Below, piece by piece: positions 11,488 through 23,100 of a stretch of DNA of 64,000 bases. The translations under genes were made by a program, and so were the position numbers. Position 1 is the first letter of the stretch. The number at the start of each line of letters is the position of its first letter. The stretch is from Mytilus edulis (lineage: Eukaryota > Mollusca > Bivalvia > Mytilida > Mytilidae): NCBI RefSeq assembly GCF_963676685.1, contig NC_092347.1, forward strand, positions 87,608,592 to 87,672,591, given 5' to 3'. The notes under the pieces were generated by a model. It made no database searches. It worked only from the letters and a program-made list of their open reading frames with translations, and was not told where the DNA came from.

Positions 11488-11926
11488 TGACTAAATAACA
11501 CTGTTATTATCCGAATAACACTTATAATGACCGAATAACACTTGAAATTATAATAGCACATATTTGTGACTTTTAAACATTGATTATTAAATAATAATAT
11601 ATCATCGATATATTTTATAACTTAAAAATGATTTAAAGAAAGCAAAAAGAGTTCATAAAGATCATTTTAAATTTAGTGTGTACATCGTACATGGCGGCCA
11701 TTGTGATTTCTGTGGCCGCCATCGTTCGATGTACACACTAAATTTAAAAAGTTTTTAATGAACTTATCTGCTTTCTGCAAATCATTTGTAAGTTATAAAA
11801 TACATCGATAATGTATTATTATTTAATAATCAATGTTTAAAAGTTACAAATATGTGCTAATATTAAAATTTCAAGTGTTATTCGGTCATTACATGTGTTA
11901 TTCGGATAATGAGTGTTATGCAGTCA
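11488..11926. mobile_element. Foldback MITE of ~440 bp
   Basis: Two arms of about 200 bp are inverted copies around a centre at about 11712 (ATGGCGGCCA and TGGCCGCCAT). Outer ends carry TGACT-N2-ATAACACT. Within each arm the word CCGAATAACAC occurs twice. No target duplication is obvious. Confidence 0.75.
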
Positions 11927-13970
11927 GTTGAGGTAAAGCTGAAATTGTGTTGTGTGATACCATATCATTAGCCTATAGTATAAAATGTTTTATGATGCAT
12001 GTATTTTCATGATTTCGAAAGTAATTTGGGATATTGATGCTTTCCTTGTACTGGGAGATATACAAACACCCTGAATGAATGGTCAAATTATTTGGCACAG
12101 TACTGTTGTTCTTGATTTAGTAGTGAACAGAGGTGGCTTACTATACTTAGCCTTAGGCCATCGGTCAACACTTTATAGTGATCAGTTTTTGGAATGACTG
12201 TTACAAATTAACTTATGAAGACTTGTGCATACAATGACAAGCATCTACATATTCAGATATGGACACAATAATTATGTTTTAATAATTTCCTCATTTACGT
12301 GTGACTGGTTTTTGTTTTTCCTCCGACTTTTTCATTTTTATGTTGCCGGATAATGCCGTGTCTGGTTCCTTATCGATTGGAAACCAGAAACCAGTGGAAA
12401 GCGATCTATCTGAATACCGTAAGAAGATCACCGATAACCGATAACCGATAACCGATAACGTCCTTTTAGTGAGTGAATTCTGACAGACTGCGCGAATTTA
12501 AATGAAAATGATTTAATTTTAATATTGAATCAATAGATAATTTAAAAGTCACCGTTTTAAAGAAAAAAAATCCCCATATTCTGATAATTTGACACGATGA
12601 GTTCAATCTAAGTAACAGGGCACAGCTGAGACTACACTCCCGACTTGTTTCAGAATTTTCCTGCCCACATATATACCGTGTTATATAAAGGTATATATAT
12701 ATTATTTTATTGTTGTTGATACAAGTGCCTGTGTCACATGGACTCGGTTAGCAGATTAAAATTTTTATTATCATTGTTTTTAAAATCTTTTTTTGTCATT
12801 TTCCTATCTATTTGTACCAAATTATTATCAAGTTTATCGTTTTTAACCGTGATTGGCATAACTATTTCTTTATTTACTAGCAATGTGCAGTTTCTATCCA
12901 TATCTGAATTATTATACTGAAAAATATTGACATTACACTGTTTAGAAATGTCGGACGGACCTAGTACTTTTATGGGGTTTTTTCAACAAACATTAATTCG
13001 TAAAATTCATTGTATAAACCTCATGATTTCTTTTAGAAATTCAGTTTAAAGTTCAGTGGCAAAATATCCATGCATATTAAAGACAAAAACAAATCAACAC
13101 TGAAACGATACAAAGTATAGTTCGACATGGGAGAAAGTGCGGGGAAAGTTATACGGGTACTGTAATGGGCAAGATTTAAACTTTTGCCGAAACGAAATAG
13201 CACTACATCGATGTTTTTTACCGTGCACACCAGTAAAGTCAGTAAATACTAAGACAAATTTCTCCGCTACAAACAATACACTATATCCAAAACTCAAACA
13301 TGTTTGTTTCAAATCAAATAAACCATACATTCATTAGTAGTGATCGACCGATATCTTTTATAGACTTCCTTGATATTATAACTGCTTAGGACAACCTTTA
13401 TGCAAAATTATTGATAAACGAAACCAATTTGAAACTACAAATTCCAATTTAGAGTGCATGTTAAGAATGCATAAAACAACTGATTTTATCTATAAACTGC
13501 ATTTTTCATTTGAATAAAAGGGATGTTGGGTACGCGTCTATGTGAAAGTAACAACGAAACGAAAAAATCTAACAAAAAGACAAGCTTCGGAAATCCATAT
13601 ATAAACGGTTCAGTAATTACTTTCTAGTGTTCTTTTGACAGTTCGCCCTTCGATGGTCAACAGAGTTTTCAGGTTCTAAAAGACTGCATGTGTCTTTCCC
13701 AGAAAGCACATGTAGTATATATAACATTATAGTGCTGGATGCAGTTATACGCGTGTATTGATAACTCATATATAAGTAAAACGTATATATTTTTTTTTAA
13801 AACAGTTGCCGTTTCAGTTATAATTTTTACAACAATCGTTCCCATTTTTTTTTGGGAGAAATATAAAATATTTTTAAACAAAACCAAAGAAAACTTGATA
13901 ATCAGTACGTTTAATGCAACTAATACAGATTTAGAAATAAATAAAGAATAACCAAACTATTCTACGCTAT
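11927..13970. other. Gene-free stretch upstream of SAXO
   Basis: Contains a short ATAACCG microsatellite at about 12431-12458 and a TA-rich run at about 12690. The small frames on both strands at 13.0-13.9 kb have no splice support or recognisable sequence. Confidence 0.45.
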
Positions 13971-13971
13971 G

Positions 13972-14037
13972 GGTGACGTCACCATTGATCTCCTTGACCG
14001 TTGCTATACACTTGGTCATCACAAAGACGTTAACGTC
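13972..14037. promoter_or_regulatory. CRE palindrome and second palindrome upstream of SAXO
   Basis: GGTGACGTCACC (13972-13983) contains a perfect CRE, TGACGTCA. A second 12-bp palindrome, GACGTTAACGTC, lies at 14026-14037. Both lie 90-160 bp upstream of the SAXO start codon in the most GC-balanced stretch nearby, which suggests a promoter. Binding by CREB/ATF-type factors is inferred from the motif only. Confidence 0.45.
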
Positions 14038-14129
14038 ACATTGTTGAGCCGGTAACGAAGGGAGTTGAAGTGGATGCGGGTGAGGGAGGAGAAAAAAATC
14101 AACGTCCGTTTTTCGCGTACCGCTAAGGA

Positions 14130-14179
14130 ATGTCCAGCTCTAAAATTATCGTCGTGGTTGATCCAGTGAAGAATCCAAG
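14130..14179 (+). CDS. SAXO-like exon 1
   Basis: ATG followed by SSSKIIVVVDPVKNP, ending CCAAG|GTAAAA in phase 2. The two leftover bases plus the first base of exon 2 make an arginine codon. Confidence 0.7.
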
Positions 14180-17100
14180 GTAAAAAAAATATAAAAAACT
14201 TAGTCGATTAATTTCCAGAGAGATTATGAGAGTGAGGGGGAAAGAGAGACAACAGTATGTGCTTCAGTGCAGATATCATTTGTAAATTGGTACATACAGT
14301 ATTTGTTGAAATACTAATCTATTAAATGAATTTTAACTGGTCGTTAATTCAAATCTATCCAAGCATCCCAAGTTGAGGATATCGCCTATAGCCCCTTTTG
14401 TCTGGAATACAATCTGGAACGCTTTTGCTGCAGTGAAAAGCTACTTATGGCAAATTGTGAAATAAATTGTATCAATATCATTAAAAGCATAAATGAGTTT
14501 GCTTAGTATTTTGTAATTATGTCATTTACGTTGACAAATACAGTAATCAACAAAAAGGGGTCATATATCATTTTACATGTACTAATAAAAAAGAGGTAAA
14601 TGTGACAAATATTGTGGCCTTCTTTTATTTTAGGGGTCCCAACTCTTATAGAGCTATACTTAACTATCCTAAACCCCAATCTTACCCTTACCCATACCTA
14701 ACCATAACACTAGCCCTAACACTAAATACTAACCCTAACCTAAAACAGCCCCTAACCTAACCATTACCATGAATGAACCCTACCTCTAAAGTATAGGGAC
14801 CCTTAAAGTAAAAGAAAGCCAATATTGTTAATGGAGCAGTAATGAGATGATAAAAGCTATCAATTATATTATTGACAAAAACTATGTAAGTTTCGGCAGT
14901 ATGCTTATCTAAAGGGTAGAAGGTTTTCATATGGGCACTAATTGCGCCCTCTTAAATGGCGACTTGTTCCTGTATTGTAATGATCCACAGTTTATGGCCA
15001 CACTTACACAGTGTAGAAAATATTCGTCTGAAACCAATTAATTGGAAATTAAATATAATTACCGTTACCTTGATGATGTTTTTGCTTAAAATAATGAAGA
15101 ACTGTTTAGTCATACGGCAAAAGAAGTTTACCCTTTAGAACTGATTTTACTCTAATCTACTATATATATATAAAGCAATAACTGACATTCATATTCTAAA
15201 TTTCAGTTTCACATAAGAAAGTCTAAACAGTCAAAGAATTAAGACAAAAAAATAAGATCCCCCTCAAGTTGTTTCCTTCAGCACTGCCGTGTTTATTTGG
15301 GCCTCCTTACGATGTTATCTGATTCTCTTGACAATCATACGTCTCTTCCCTTTTTACACCAATGGAGTATATACGGACACGAAGTTCCCGTTTCAACTGA
15401 TTTCGTCAGTTCATTTTTTGTTGTACTGTAACACCAGGTAAGGGCAAGGATATTGTGCCAGCGAACCCTAAAAAATGGTGCACTGTTTAAACTTTATACT
15501 AGGATGCAACTGGAGATCAAACAATCAATCAATCAATAGTTCTAATGAGTGGTACGCTATGACTGGGATTTGCACCAATAAATATAACTTTACAAATTAA
15601 AACCTAGGTAAGAGACAGATTCAGATTCGGTGTTTTAAAAAAACAACATGCATTGTGCCATGATACGATAACAAAAGCATGCACGTTCATTATTTCATGA
15701 ATTAAACTGACTTTAAATAAATGTCTTTTTTTAGGGGCATTCCTCATTTTGAAGCAAAGAACTATAAGTCGAAGAAAATTGACAGTGTATCCGAATACCA
15801 GGCGGTAGGTTTGATTTACTTTATGGTCATATACTAATATACACAGGTTTGTATAGCAATCAGGTGACAATGCACCTCAACGCAACACGGAGTACATTTC
15901 TGAAAGCAAATGAAGAAATATAACGAAAACAAAAGCCAACATTGATAAATAAACGTCTTTACATGTAATAAAAGTCAAGTTAATGATACAGACGATATCT
16001 TCCACTGTTTTTTTCCTTGAAATTTTAAAACAAAGTCAATATTGATAAAATTATATACTCGCAAAATATGCTAAGTAAATTGTATCTTCATGACTGAATT
16101 GAGAGAGATGTCAGTTTATCTTTCAATACATTTCCGAAAAAAATAACTTTTAAACAGAAACAGACGTATACCATTTGAATTTGTGTATTTCATATTTTTT
16201 ATATAGACCTTTAACGGCTTACTAGTAATACAAAAAATGTTTGTACTATGGAGTTTTTTTGTGCTTTAAAGACGAATTTCAGCATTTCTGGTTATTATCT
16301 CAAAAAACGTATAATAGATAGACATTCACGGTTCTACAATCCGTTGATACCCGTATTTTGGCAATGCACAAGGTCATGTTTGTCTCTGCTGTTGATGACG
16401 TATTAAAACTAAATCCATTGATATTTTTTGTGTGTACTGATTGATGCTTTAGTTTAAGATAATGCTCTTTTTCTTTGTTGTTATTGGATCGGAACTATTT
16501 GTAAGTAACTGTATGTGCCTGTTTATGGTCAGTATCCTGTAAATCCGTGGTACTAGTATTTGTTTGTTGCTGCATATCGTATTTTATTTCGTTCATTTGG
16601 CCGTATCTCGTTTGGATAGGTTCAGAGTTGTCATTTCGGGACCTTTTAAAACTGTTTTGCGGCAAGGGTTTTGTTTATTGTTGAAGGCTGTACGGTGACA
16701 TACAGTTGTTAATTTCTAAACCATTCGGTCTCTGCTGGATAGTTGTCTCGTACTCAGTAATAACAAATCTTCTTATTTTTATATAAACTGGTCAGAAATG
16801 ATCAACCGAAGTTATTTGTAAAATTTCATAAACATCTTGTTCATCAAGGTTGACAATGCTTTTTCGAGGGATACCTTTATCATACTGGATGTCCAGTCAT
16901 TATTGTCTTTTACAGATGAATTAATTTAAAAGTATGTTCTATGACGTCATGTACATAACAACGTTACAGGTATTAGAAAAATCAACAGAAGTGAAGCAAG
17001 ATGTTTTATTTTTTTTATTTTCAGTCAAATTATAGAATCTGAGCCAAAACGTAGAACTTAAGCATTGTCTTTAATACCTTGATGAATCGAATTTACATCA

Positions 17101-20100
17101 AACAATGCCTTTAAATTGTCGATTTTGATTGGTCTAGACGAGAGGGTCACATAAAAAAAAATGCTCACCCGCTCAGCCATGCGATAGAGTAAATTAACAA
17201 CCTAGTATTAACCAATCAAAATATTGCATTTTAACGTGAAGTATAATAAAATATAATACATTGTATTGTTATTAATTAAATCAATGCCAACTGAGGTCGT
17301 GGTTACAGAACATGACGGTCACTTACTTGTATATATACATACAACATAATAAAATGTTGAATCATTGAAGGCTTTCTCATTAAACAGGTCTACAGAAAAT
17401 GGCCATTCCAGAAACCAAGAACATCTATACGTCCAAAAAGCAATAAATATGAGGTCGCAGCCACAATGAAGTCGGATACAACTTACAAAATGGACTATGC
17501 TCCGCCAAAGGTTACGGTAATAATACACAACAGAAGAAATTCTGTTTCCTTTACAGGAGTAGAAAGACCAGACTTAAATGAATGAAAAAAAGCACTTTGT
17601 TTCTGAAAAGTTATAAAATTTACTCTACATAATGTTTTCCAACATATGTAGCATTGGGAAAAAGGTGACACTAGCTCAACTGAATGAGCAAGGTGACAAA
17701 CAACTTCAAAATCTAAAATGCTCGTTAAACTTATTTAGCAAAAAGAACACCATTAAAAAAGTTAGAAGTTGCCATGCAGGCACTTTCCACCAAACGACCA
17801 AGTGAAAAGGGTTGAGAATTGGGTGGCAAGACTTTTTGTTAACAAATTTTTTTTAACTGATAGGTCTTGTATAAATGATAATAACCAGCCCTTCGAGAGA
17901 CATGCACATTTGATTAATTCTATTTCATTTTAATTTCACGGTGTAAAATAATATTACTTTCAAACAGAAAACATATATTTCTAAGTGTTGGTTTTTCAAT
18001 GAAGTGGATTTCCAAAAACAAATGTTGGAAGCGATGGGTTTTTTTTATCATGGAAATTATTAACGGCATACGATAGTTTTAATCCCATATTGAAATTTTG
18101 ATGAACATTTGCAAATTGGCTATTTTTTTACCTGATTAAATAAAAAATGTGCCACTTTTTGCTAAAATGAGGTCAAAATTCAAATTTGTGGACGTATTTT
18201 TCCTTCCGACAGAAATGCAGAACTTTTTTTGTTTTTAAAGGTAAAATCAAGCTGTTTGTTAAATCATTTGTAATTAGTTTTATATAATATACCACAAATT
18301 TATGATTTTTGTTTTGTTTAGAAATAACTGAAATCAATCAAATGTCCATGAACGCAGAAAACACGTCATCTTTTGCTGCATATTTATCAGATTAAAAAAA
18401 AATGCATCATTGACTTTTTCGTGAAAATTGGTACAAATAATCTTCATACGTAATCAAACCAAATGTCTTTTTTAAAAATAGGGGGTCCATGGACTCGTCC
18501 TGAAGTTAAATAAGTTTGAACGATAAGAATCAGTCGAAAAATGCATCGACGTTACGCGCGATGTTCGTACATGTAAGCGTAACACAACGTCGCGAATATT
18601 TCGTAACGTTCAAACAAAAACTTTGACTGAAACTTTGTTTTTAAGCAAGTGCGACATTCTTGTAAGACTGCAAAATCGACGATGCTTTTTAACTACTTAT
18701 TTAAAATTGACGTATTTTAGATTTTTGAAAAATTAAGAAAAATAACATTTTTAAAAATCATCAAATTCTATCATTACAAGAGCACTGATAAGCAAACAAT
18801 TGACGTAAATTTGAGTTGAGTTCGTTTTGACGTCGAAAAAAGGCGGTGCGACAACCTTGTAAGCCTTTGATAAATCGTCCATAAATTACCATATATCTTT
18901 TTCCAGGATATTTGTCTTTAAATTCATAAAATTAAGCAAATTAACATTGATGTAGTAAATACAAATACTAACCTTTTTCCATTATGGATAAATGTTTTTT
19001 GATTCTCAAATATGTAATCCCATTTTTTTCCCCGTGGGACAGATTGGCTATTGGTACTTTACGGAACGGAACGGAACGGAACGGAACGGAAAAGAATTTC
19101 ATTTAAGGTATCCAAAGGGGGCATTTATCAAAATTTCGAAAAATCTTTAAAACAAAACAAACTTTAAAATTTCTGTGTTTTACGGTTTTCCATATACAAA
19201 TAACACAAATGTATACTTAATCTCATCTTCACAGGTGAAATGTGTAATAATGTATAACATCGGAAAATATTCTGTAGATGAATATGTCGGATTGTCCTGA
19301 TAAATTATCATGAAATTAACGCATTTGCAAGTCATGCATTATGATATCTAGACTGACCTCACGTCGTCCTTGATTAGAGACAGTGATCAAAATGAATCTG
19401 ATTTAAACTTTTTAATTTATTTTTCCGTTCCGTTCCGTTCCGTAAAGTACCAATTGCTCTGAGGAATTGGTATTTAACGGAAAAAACGGAAACAGACATC
19501 TTTAATGTAATTAAAGCAGTATGATAAAAAAAAATTGTCTGGCACCTCTTTTTGCATGAATGGTATGTGTTTTAGATAGCATTTTCGACTTGATCAATAA
19601 TAAAAAATTTAACACAAAGGCAGGTTACACAAAAAGTCTTTCTCCTTCCATCGGTAATTATATTTCAAAAAAGAGGCCTTCAACAGCCCGTTCCGACGAT
19701 GATTAGAGACAGTGATCAAGTTAAATCTGATTTAAACTTTTTAATTTATTTTTCCGTTCCGTTCCGTTCCGTAAAGTACCAATTGCTCTGAGGAATTGGT
19801 ATTTAACGGAAAAAACGGAAACAGACATCTTTAATGTAATTAAAGCAGTATGATAAAAAAAAAATTGTCTGGCACCTCTTTTTGCATGAATGGTATGTGT
19901 TTTAGATAGCATTTTCGACTTGATCAATAATAAAAAAATTAACACAAAGGCAGGTTACACAAAAAGTCTTTCTCCTTCCATCGGTAATTATATTTCAAAA
20001 AAGAGGCCTTCAACAGCCCGTTCCGACGATGATTAGAGACAGTGATCAAGTTGAATCTGATTTAAACTTTTTAATTTATTTTTCCGTTCCGTTCCATTCC

Positions 20101-23100
20101 GCAAAGTACCAATTGCTCTGAGGAATTGGTATTTAACGGAAAAAACGGAAACAGACATCTTTAATGTAATTAAAGCAGTATGATAACAAAAATTGTCTGA
20201 CACCTCTTTTTGCATGAGTGGTATGTGTTTTAGATAGCATTTTCGACTTGATCAATAATACAAAATTTAACACAAAGGCAGGTTACACAAAAAGTCTTTC
20301 TCCTTCCATCGGTAATTATATTTTAAATAAGAGGCCTTCAACAGCCCGTTCCGACGATGATTAGAGACAGTGATCAAGTTGAATCTGATTTAAACTTTTT
20401 AATTTATTTTTCCGTTCCGTTCCGTTTCGCAAAGTACCAATTGCTCTGAGGAATTGGTATTTAACGGAAAAAACGGAAACAGACATCTTTAATGTAATTA
20501 AAGCAGTATGATAAAAAAAAATGTCTGACACCTCTTTTTGCATGAGTGGTATGTGTTTTAGATAGCATTTTCGACTTGATCAATAATAAAAAAATTAACA
20601 CAAAGGCAGGTTACACAAAAAGTCTTTCTCCTTCCATCGGTAATTATATTTTAAAAAGGAGGCCTTCAACAGCCCGTTCCGACGATGATTAGAGACAGTG
20701 ATCAAGTTGAATCTGATTTAAACTTTTAAATTTATTTTTCCGTTCCGTTCCGTTCCGCAAAGTACCAATTGCTCTGAGGAATTGGTATTTAACGGAATCA
20801 ACGGAAACAGACATCTTTAATGTAATTAAAGCAGTATGATAACAAAAATTGTCTGACACCTCTTTTTGCATGAGTGGTATGTGTTTTAGATAGCATTTTC
20901 GACTTGATCAATAATACAAAATTTAACACAAAGGCAGGTTACACAAAAAGTCTTTCTCCTTCCATCGGTAATTATATTTTAAAAAAGAGGCCTTCAACAG
21001 CCCGTTCCGACGATGATTAGAGACAGTGATCAAGTTGAATCTGATTTAAACTTTTTAATTTATTTTTCCGTTCCGTTCCGTTCCGCAAAGTACCAATTGC
21101 TCTGAGGAATTGGTATTTAACGGAAAAAACGGAAACAGACATCTTTAATGTAATTAAAGCAGTATGATAAAAAAAAATGTCTGACACCTCTTTTTGCATG
21201 AGTGGTATGTGTTTTAGATAGCATTTTCGACTTGATCAATAATAAAAAAATTAACACAAAGGCAGGTTACACAAAAAGTCTTTCTCCTTCCATCGGTAAT
21301 TATATTTTAAAAAAGAGGCCTTCAACAGCCCGTTCCGACGATGATTAGAGACAGTGATCAAGTTGAATCTGATTTAAACTTTTAAATTTATTTTTCCGTT
21401 CCGTTCCGTTCCGCAAAGTACCAATTGCTCTGAGGAATTGGTATTTAACGGAATCAACGGAAACAGACATCTTTAATGTAATTAAAGCAGTATGATAACA
21501 AACATTGTCTGACACCTCTTTTTGCATGAGTGGTATGTGTTTTAGATAGCATTTTCGACTTGATCAATAATACAAAATTTAACACAAAGGCAGGTTACAC
21601 AAAAAGTCTTTCTCCTTCCATCGGTAATTATATTTTAAAAAAGAGGCCTTCAACAGCCCGTTCCGACGATGATTAGAGACAGTGATCAAGTTGAATCTGA
21701 TTTAAACTTTTTAATTTATTTTTCCGTTCCGTTCCGTTCCGCAAAGTACCAATTGCTCTGAGGAATTGGTATTTAACGGAAAAAACGGAAACAGACATCT
21801 TTAATGTAATTAAAGCAGTATGATAAAAAAAAATGTCTGACACCTCTTTTTGCATGAGTGGTATGTGTTTTAGATAGCATTTTCGACTTGATCAATAATA
21901 AAAAAATTAACACAAAGGCAGGTTACACAAAAAGTCTTTCTCCTTCCATCGGTAATTATATTTTAAAAAAGAGGCCTTCAACAGCCCGTTCCGACGATGA
22001 TTAGAGACAGTGATCAAGTTGAATCTGATTTAAACTTTTAAATTTATTTTTCCGTTCCGTTCCGTTCCGCAAAGTACCAATTGCTCTGAGGAATTGGTAT
22101 TTAACGGAATCAACGGAAACAGACATCTTTAATGTAATTAAAGCAGTATGATAACAAAAATTGTCTGACACCTCTTTTTGCATGAGTGGTATGTGTTTTA
22201 GATAGCATTTTCGACTTGATCAATAATACAAAATTTAACACAAAGGCAGGTTACACAAAAAGTCTTTCTCCTTCCATCGGTAATTATATTTTAAAAAAGA
22301 GGCCTTCAACAGCCCGTTCCGACGATGATTAGAGACAGTGATCAAGTTGAATCTGATTTAAACTTTTTAATTTATTTTTCCGTTCCGTTCCGTTCCGCAA
22401 AGTACCAATTGCTCTGAGGAATTGGTATTTAACGGAAAAAACGGAAACAGATAAACGGAAACAGATGTCTTTAATGTAATTAAAGCAGTATGATAAAAAA
22501 AAAATGTCTGACACCTCTTTTTGCATGAGTGGTATGTGTTTTAGATAGCATTTTCGACTTGATCAATAATAAAAAATTTAACACAAAGGCAGGTTACACA
22601 AAAAGTCTTTCTCCTTCCATCGGTAATTATATTTTAAAAAAGAGGCCTTCAACAGCCCGTTCCGACGATGATTAAAGACAGTGATCAAGTTGAATCTGAT
22701 TTAAACTTTTTAATTTATTTTTCCGTTCCGTTCCGTTCCGCAAAGTACCAATTGCTCTGAGGAATTGGTATTTAACGGAATCAACGGAAACAGACATCTA
22801 TAATGTAATAAAAGCAGTATGATAAAAAAATGTCAGACCCTTCTTTTTTGAATGAGTGGTAAGTGTTTTAGATAGCATTTCGACTGGATCAATATTTAAA
22901 TAAACAGCTGCGCCATGAGCGCATGATACGCCCGTCGTCTTGTGAAAAAACATTTTAATGTAAGTGCGGTTCTACCCACACATCAACCTATCTTAGAATG
23001 AAAATGACCTTTATTTTACACATGAGGAATGTCAGGGAATGAAACTGTACGTGTATTGCTTGGCCGCTCAAGTCCTCTTGATTTATAACGGATTAAGAAA

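Noticed and set aside
13999..14022. Possible first coding exon of PIGS on the minus strand, head to head with SAXO
   Set aside because: A short ATG frame ending in phase 1 exists, but the donor is poor and the encoded residues do not resemble a PIGS N-terminus.
14640..14780. True interstitial telomere
   Set aside because: The CCCTAA words are too degenerate and are bounded by inverted repeats, so a transposon explanation is better.
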